This document shows, one piece after another, positions 35,495-40,349 of a stretch of DNA of 40,349 nt. The translations under genes and the position numbers were made by a program. The notes under the pieces were generated by a model. That model ran no database searches, was not told where the DNA came from, and saw nothing but the letters and a program-made list of their open reading frames with translations. Origin of the DNA: Bifidobacterium breve (GTDB taxonomy: Bacteria > Myxococcota_A > UBA796 > SXON01). The stretch covers positions 1-40,349 of the forward strand of contig CALQBK020000022.1 in assembly GCA_943328795.2 (NCBI GenBank), given 5' to 3'. Each line of letters begins with the position of its first letter. Positions within the stretch are counted from its first letter, which is position 1.

Positions 35495-37588
35495 TCAGCC
35501 GGGCGGCGGGTCCTTGCGACCGGCGGAGACGGCGGTGATCAGCTCCCGCAGCCGCCCGAGCGTCACCGGCTTCGTGATGTAGCCGTCCATCCCCGCTTCG
35601 AGCGCCTCCTCCATCGACTCCCGCGAGGCTGCCCCCGAGAGCCCGTAGAGGGGGAGCCGTTGGCCGTGGCGGGCCCGCAGCTGGCGCGCCAGCTCGAACC
35701 CGTCCATGTCGGGCATGTGGACGTCCATCAGCACCATCGAGAAGGGGCGTGCGGCGGCGCGCTCGAGCGCGGCGGGGGCGCTGCTTACAGGTTCTACGTC
35801 GCAGCCGATGTGGGTGAGCATCGCGACGATCACCTCGGAGACGGGTTGGTCGTCGTCGACTACGAGGATGGTCCCGGGGAACGCCCGAGGCGTGGTCACG
35901 GCAGGCGCAGGCGCCTCCACCCGCGCGGCGCGGGGGAACGGGAGGTCCACTTGGAACGTGCTCCCAAAGCCGAGCGTCGACGTGACCTGGATGGACCCGC
36001 CGAGGGCCTCGACCAAGCGGGCGGCGATCGAGAGGCCGAGGCCGGTCCCGCCGAAGCGCCGGGTGGTGGACGAGTCCGCCTGCACGAACGGGCGGAACAG
36101 CAGCGGGAGGACGTCGGCGGCGATCCCGATCCCGGTGTCCTTGACCGAGAACCGGAGGCCGGTCGTCGAGCGCGCGACGGCGATGCGCACGGAGCCCGAC
36201 GGCGTGAACTTGATCGCGTTCGAAACGAGGTTCAGCAGCACCTGGCGGGTCCGCCCCGCGTCGCCTTTGCCGGTGTCCGGGACGTCCGGGGCGACGCTCA
36301 CCTCCAACAGCAGCCCCTTCGCCTTGGCACGCAGGCGGACGATCTGGACGACCTGGTCGACGACGCTCCGGGGCGCGTACTCCTGGTGCTCGATCTCGAG
36401 CCGGCCGGCCTCGATCGATGCGATGTCCAGCACGTCGTTGACGATACCGAGCAGGATCCGGGCGCTGGCGTCGGCCGTGCGCAGCAGGTGGGCCTGCTCG
36501 GCGTCGATCGAGCTCTCGAGCAGGAGCTCGATCGCGCCGAGCGTGGCTGCCAGCGGCGCGCGGATCTCGTGGCTGATGACGGCGACGAACTCGGACTTGG
36601 CGCGCGAGGCATCCTCGGCGGCCGCGGCCGCGCGCCTGAGCGCCTCGTTCTCGCGCTTGGTCGCCTCCGCGAGCCGGCTGGCCTCTGCGAGGTCCATCCG
36701 CGCGCGCAGGTCGGCGACGTGCCGGGCGACCTCGTCGGCGCGCAGCGCCTCGCGCTGCCGCGCGAGCTCGCGCCCGAGCGCGTAGGCACGTTCCCAGTCG
36801 CCCCGCGCGGCGGCGAGCTGCGCCGACAGGTCGAGCAAGTCCGCCGTGTGCTTGCGGAGGCCGAGCTTGGTCGCCAGCGTGCCGCCGAGCTCGATCTCCG
36901 ACTCCGCGCGCGCGTGGTCGCCCCGCCCGAGCGCAAGTCGAGCGAGCGAGACCCGCGAGCCCACGACGCCCCGGTCCAAGCCGGCGCGCTCACGCACCTC
37001 GAGCGCCGCACACGCTTGCCTCCACGCGTCGTCCTTCGCCCCCAGCGCCTCGTGAGAGTCGGCGAGGTTAGCGAGGATGTTGGCGGTGAACGCAGCGTCG
37101 CCGGTGGTCGTCACCAGCTCCAACGCGCGGGTGTAGAGCGCGATCGCGGCCGTCGCGTCGCCGTCGTCGTCCGCCACGAGCCCCAGGCTGTTCAGCACGT
37201 TCCCGTGGGCCCGGGCGTCGCCGGTGGCGCTGAAGAACGCGAGCGCGGCCTCGAAGTCGGCGCGAGCGCGCGGCAGGTCGCCGATGCGCCAGTGCACGAG
37301 CCCGAGGTTGTTGCGGGTCCGGGCGACGCCAGCGGCGTCCGCCGCCGCCTCGTAGCGCAGGAGCGCAGCCCCGAAGCGGTCGGCGGCCTGTCGGTACGCG
37401 GCGCGCTCCAGGTGGACGATGCCCTCTAGGTTGTCCGCGTCCGCGAGCCCCAGCGCGTCCGCGAGCGCCGCGAACTGACGGCGGGCCTCCGCGACGTCCA
37501 AGAGGGTCTGCTCGTAGTGCCCCTGCCGGCAAGCCTCCCGCGCCTTCGCTACGAGAGCGGCTGCGAGGGCTGCGTCCGGCGGCTCCAT
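35495..37588 (-). CDS. Hybrid sensor histidine kinase/response regulator with N-terminal TPR repeats
   Basis: ATG at 37588; TPR-like repeats (NNLGLVHWRIGDLPRARADFEAALAFF); H box FVAVISHEIRAPLAATLG; NLVSNAIKFTPSG; GGTGLGLSIAARLVEALGG; REC domain ILVVDDDQPVSEVIV...VLMDVHMPDMDGFELARQL. Confidence 0.92.
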   Translation of the reverse strand: MEPPDAALAAALVAKAREACRQGHYEQTLLDVAEARRQFAALADALGLADADNLEGIVHLERAAYRQAADRFGAALLRYEAAADAAGVARTRNNLGLVHWRIGDLPRARADFEAALAFFSATGDARAHGNVLNSLGLVADDDGDATAAIALYTRALELVTTTGDAAFTANILANLADSHEALGAKDDAWRQACAALEVRERAGLDRGVVGSRVSLARLALGRGDHARAESEIELGGTLATKLGLRKHTADLLDLSAQLAAARGDWERAYALGRELARQREALRADEVARHVADLRARMDLAEASRLAEATKRENEALRRAAAAAEDASRAKSEFVAVISHEIRAPLAATLGAIELLLESSIDAEQAHLLRTADASARILLGIVNDVLDIASIEAGRLEIEHQEYAPRSVVDQVVQIVRLRAKAKGLLLEVSVAPDVPDTGKGDAGRTRQVLLNLVSNAIKFTPSGSVRIAVARSTTGLRFSVKDTGIGIAADVLPLLFRPFVQADSSTTRRFGGTGLGLSIAARLVEALGGSIQVTSTLGFGSTFQVDLPFPRAARVEAPAPAVTTPRAFPGTILVVDDDQPVSEVIVAMLTHIGCDVEPVSSAPAALERAAARPFSMVLMDVHMPDMDGFELARQLRARHGQRLPLYGLSGAASRESMEEALEAGMDGYITKPVTLGRLRELITAVSAGRKDPPPG

Positions 37589-37658
37589 TTCGTTCACCGT
37601 GTCCAGTGTAACGGGACGCCGCCCCGGGGGTGGCGATGCGGGCCGGACCGTTTCCTGG

Positions 37659-37664
37659 TATGCT
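37659..37664 (+). promoter_or_regulatory. Possible extended -10 element (TGGTATGCT) upstream of the pilC-like gene
   Basis: TG-N-TATGCT in the 130-bp divergent intergenic region; no convincing -35. Confidence 0.3.
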
Positions 37665-37706
37665 CGACGGGTACGCCCCTTCCCCCGCGGGACGGGGAGC
37701 GTCCGC

Positions 37707-37712
37707 AAGGAG
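37707..37712 (+). promoter_or_regulatory. Shine-Dalgarno AAGGAG of the pilC-like gene
   Basis: AAGGAG six nucleotides before ATG at 37719. Confidence 0.7.
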
Positions 37713-37718
37713 CGTGTC

Positions 37719-38933
37719 ATGGCAGTGTTCAAGTACGAAGGTCGAACGGCGAGCGGCGAAACCCGCAACGGCACCATCGAAGCCAAGGACCAGGCCGCGG
37801 CTCGAGCGAGCTTGCGCGAGCAGCGCATCACCGCGCAGACCTTGACCGAGTCGAAGGGCATGAGCGCCCCGTTGAAGCTGCCGGCGTTCTTCGCTCCGTC
37901 CATCACCACCCGCGACCTCGTGATCTTCACGCGGCAGTTCGCGACGATGATCGACTCGGGGCTACCGCTGGTGCAGTGCTTGGACATCCAGTCGTCGCAG
38001 GCCGAGAACCCGACGCTGCGCAACCAGCTCAAGGTGATCAAGGACAAGGTGGAGTCCGGGTCGACGTTCGCGGAGGCGCTGAAGACCTTCCCAAAGACGT
38101 TCGACGACCTGTTCGTCAACCTCGTCGCCGCAGGCGAAGTCGGCGGCATGCTCGACACGATCATGAACCGCTTGGCGCAGTACCTAGAGAAGAGCCAGAA
38201 GCTCGTCCGCCAGGTGAAGGGCGCGATGACGTACCCGATCATCGTCATCTGCGTGGCCGTGGTTGTCGTGACCATCCTGTTGCTCAAGGTCGTCCCCACG
38301 TTCGAGGACATGTTCTCGGACTTCGGTGCGTCTTTGCCAGCCCCGACGCTCATCGTGCTCGGGCTGTCGAAGTGGCTGCAGGCGAACTTCTTGTACGCCG
38401 TCGCCGGCATCGCGGCAGTGATCTACGGCGTCCAGCGGTGGTACCAGACCGCTAGCGGTCGCCTGATCATGGATCGCGGGCTCTTGATGCTGCCGGTGTT
38501 CGGCGACCTGCTCAAGAAGGTCGCGGTCGCGCGCTTCTGTCGGACCTTGTCCACGATGTTGTCCTCGGGCGTCCCCATCATCGAGGCGCTCGGCATCTGT
38601 GGCCGCACGGCGGGCAACAAGATCGTCGAGAACGCGATCACCTCGGTCACGGTCAGCATCTCCGAAGGTCGCACCATCGCCGAGCCGCTCGCCGAGTCGA
38701 AGGTGTTCCCGCAGATGGTGTGCCAGATGATCAGCGTCGGCGAGGCCACGGGCGCGCTCGACACGATGCTCGGCAAGATCGCGGACTTCTACGACGAGGA
38801 GGTCGACGTGAGCGTCGAGGCCCTGACGTCGATGATGGAGCCGTTGATCATGGCGGGCATGGGCGTCATCGTCGGCGGCCTGGTCATCGCGATGTACATG
38901 CCGATCTTCGAGATGGCCTCGCACATCAACTAA
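37719..38933 (+). CDS. pilC: Type IV pilus/type II secretion inner-membrane protein PilC/GspF
   Basis: MAVFKYEGRTASGETRNGTIEAKDQAAARASLREQRI...FTRQFATMIDSGLPLVQCLDI...VAAGEVGGMLDTIMNRLAQYLEK...SVGEATGALDTMLGKIADFYDEEVD. Confidence 0.92.
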   Translation: MAVFKYEGRTASGETRNGTIEAKDQAAARASLREQRITAQTLTESKGMSAPLKLPAFFAPSITTRDLVIFTRQFATMIDSGLPLVQCLDIQSSQAENPTLRNQLKVIKDKVESGSTFAEALKTFPKTFDDLFVNLVAAGEVGGMLDTIMNRLAQYLEKSQKLVRQVKGAMTYPIIVICVAVVVVTILLLKVVPTFEDMFSDFGASLPAPTLIVLGLSKWLQANFLYAVAGIAAVIYGVQRWYQTASGRLIMDRGLLMLPVFGDLLKKVAVARFCRTLSTMLSSGVPIIEALGICGRTAGNKIVENAITSVTVSISEGRTIAEPLAESKVFPQMVCQMISVGEATGALDTMLGKIADFYDEEVDVSVEALTSMMEPLIMAGMGVIVGGLVIAMYMPIFEMASHIN

Positions 38934-38939
38934 GCGTAC

Positions 38940-40349
38940 GTGCGCCTCCCGCGGGTCGAGCTGCAGCAGCTCGCGCTGTACACGCTGCAGCGCGCGATGG
39001 TCGGCGTTCTTTTGTTGGCGGGTACGGCGCTCGCGGTCCGCGGCGGGCATGGATCGAGGGACGTACCGGTAAGCCCGTGGGTCTGGGTGCTCTCGCTGCT
39101 CACCGTCGCCGCCGCGGCGTGGTGGGCCCGCAACCAGCCGGGCTCGCGCCCCCGTGCCCAGGTCGTGCTCCAGCTGGTCATCGACAGCGTGCTCACGTCC
39201 GTGGTCTGCATCGTCACCGGGGGGGTGCACGCCCCGTTCGTGTTCCTGTACGTCCCGTCGATCGCGGCCGGGGCGTTCCAGCAGCAGCGGGCGGGCGCGT
39301 TGGTGGGCGCGTCGCTCGCGAGCGCGGGCGTGATCGCGGTCGCCGCGCTCACGCCCCCGACCCCCGAGGAGTCGCCGGACAGCCTGTACACGCAGACGAT
39401 GTTCTTGATCTTCGCGTTCTTCCTGGTCGCCACGCTGACCGGTCAGCTCGCGGAGCTGGCGGAGCGCACGGGGCTGGCGTTGCTGGCCGAGCGCCGGAGC
39501 TCCGCGATGTTGGCGAGCGAACACGAGATGGTGCTCGACCGCGTGCGCGCGGCGGTGCTGACCCTGGACCACCTCGAGCGCATCGTCACGATGAACCCCG
39601 CCGCCCTGAGGCTGCTCGGGGACGTCGCGGGGTTCGCCATCACCGACGTGCTCCGGGGGTCGCTGGCTGTCGGCACCTGGGAAGAGGCCCGCGACGCTGG
39701 CCGGCGCTGGCTTTGCTGCGCGGATCCCTTGCCGGACGGCGGGCGCGTGGTCGTCATCGAGGACGTGACCGAGATCCAACGCATGCGGGAGGTCAGCGCG
39801 CGGGACGAGCGCCTCGTGGGCGTGGGTCGGCTAGCGGCGAGCATGGCGCACGAGATCCGCAACCCGCTCGCGAGCCTGACGGGGAGCCTGCAGCTGGTGG
39901 CCGAGGACCGGCCGGACCGGCTCCTCGACATCGCGCTACGCGAGGCGCAGCGGCTCAACCGCCTGGTGGAGGAGTTCCTCTCCGTCTCTCGAAACCAGCC
40001 GGTGGACCCGAAGCTGACCGACCTGGAGGTCCTGGTCGAGGAGGTGATCGGGACCTTCGCGCGCGACGCGCGGTTCCGAGAGACGGTGCGGGTGACCTTC
40101 GAGGGGGGGCCGGCCAAGGCGGAGGTCGATCCCGATCGGCTCCGGCAGGTGCTCTGGAACTTGGTCGTGAACGGCGCCCAGGCGATGCCGCGCGGCGGGG
40201 ACATCCGGGTCTCGCTCGAGGAGCGTGCCGAGTACGAGCAGGGCCCGGAAGGGGTGGAGCTCCGGGTGATCGACCAGGGCCCGGGCATCGCCGAGGCCGA
40301 CCGTGGGCGGATCTTCGACCCCTTCTTCACGACGCGCTCGGGCGGGAGC
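38940..40349 (+). CDS. pilS: PilS-like membrane sensor histidine kinase, partial (continues past the right edge)
   Basis: GTG at 38940, open to the edge; several TM segments, LVGVGRLAASMAHEIRNPLASLTGSLQLV, NLVVNGAQAMPRGG, VIDQGPGIAEADRGRIFDPFFTTRSGG; directly after pilC. Confidence 0.8.
   Translation, partial: MRLPRVELQQLALYTLQRAMVGVLLLAGTALAVRGGHGSRDVPVSPWVWVLSLLTVAAAAWWARNQPGSRPRAQVVLQLVIDSVLTSVVCIVTGGVHAPFVFLYVPSIAAGAFQQQRAGALVGASLASAGVIAVAALTPPTPEESPDSLYTQTMFLIFAFFLVATLTGQLAELAERTGLALLAERRSSAMLASEHEMVLDRVRAAVLTLDHLERIVTMNPAALRLLGDVAGFAITDVLRGSLAVGTWEEARDAGRRWLCCADPLPDGGRVVVIEDVTEIQRMREVSARDERLVGVGRLAASMAHEIRNPLASLTGSLQLVAEDRPDRLLDIALREAQRLNRLVEEFLSVSRNQPVDPKLTDLEVLVEEVIGTFARDARFRETVRVTFEGGPAKAEVDPDRLRQVLWNLVVNGAQAMPRGGDIRVSLEERAEYEQGPEGVELRVIDQGPGIAEADRGRIFDPFFTTRSGGS

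Noticed and set aside
37589-38410. N-terminal extension of the 971-aa hybrid kinase ORF
   Set aside because: Antisense to pilC; the true start is ATG 37588.
38184-39779. 531-aa minus-strand ORF
   Set aside because: Antisense to pilC and the PilS-like kinase.
1-40349. tRNA, rRNA, integrase/transposase or prophage genes
   Set aside because: None recognised by reading; a tRNAscan/Infernal run would be needed to exclude small RNAs.

Overview
This is a high-GC bacterial window, probably Myxococcota/deltaproteobacterial by gene style (inference only). It is almost fully coding, and most long ORFs in the supplied track are antisense or out-of-frame shadows. The most interesting part is a minus-strand, nearly gapless array of 18 genes running from about 23157 down to 4611. 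It begins with a MacAB-TolC-like efflux module: ABC ATPase, TolC-like protein, HlyD-like adaptor and two tandem FtsX permeases, followed by an alpha/beta hydrolase. It continues into what looks like a dialkylresorcinol/aryl-polyene (flexirubin-like) pathway: FabZ-like dehydratase, WecG/TagA glycosyltransferase, ACP, halogenase-like flavoprotein with a WxWxIP motif, ketosynthase, a ketosynthase-like chain-length-factor protein that has lost its Cys, LolD-like ATPase, an FtsX permease fused in frame to a LolA-like domain, DarA-like protein, DarB/StlD-like KAS III, an unknown 138-aa protein and a BtrH-like acyltransferase. Other points of interest are a GspE/PilB-type ATPase that lacks its Walker A segment and is frameshifted at the junction, a secreted protein with a possible LecA-like C-terminus, a CAP-domain lipoprotein with an Asp-rich (DADT) repeat linker, an 886-aa unknown protein with a possible degenerate cyclase-like domain after a Crp/Fnr regulator, and pilC-pilS-like genes at the right edge. 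No tRNA, rRNA, CRISPR array or transposase was recognised. All homology calls are from reading motifs; no database searches were run.
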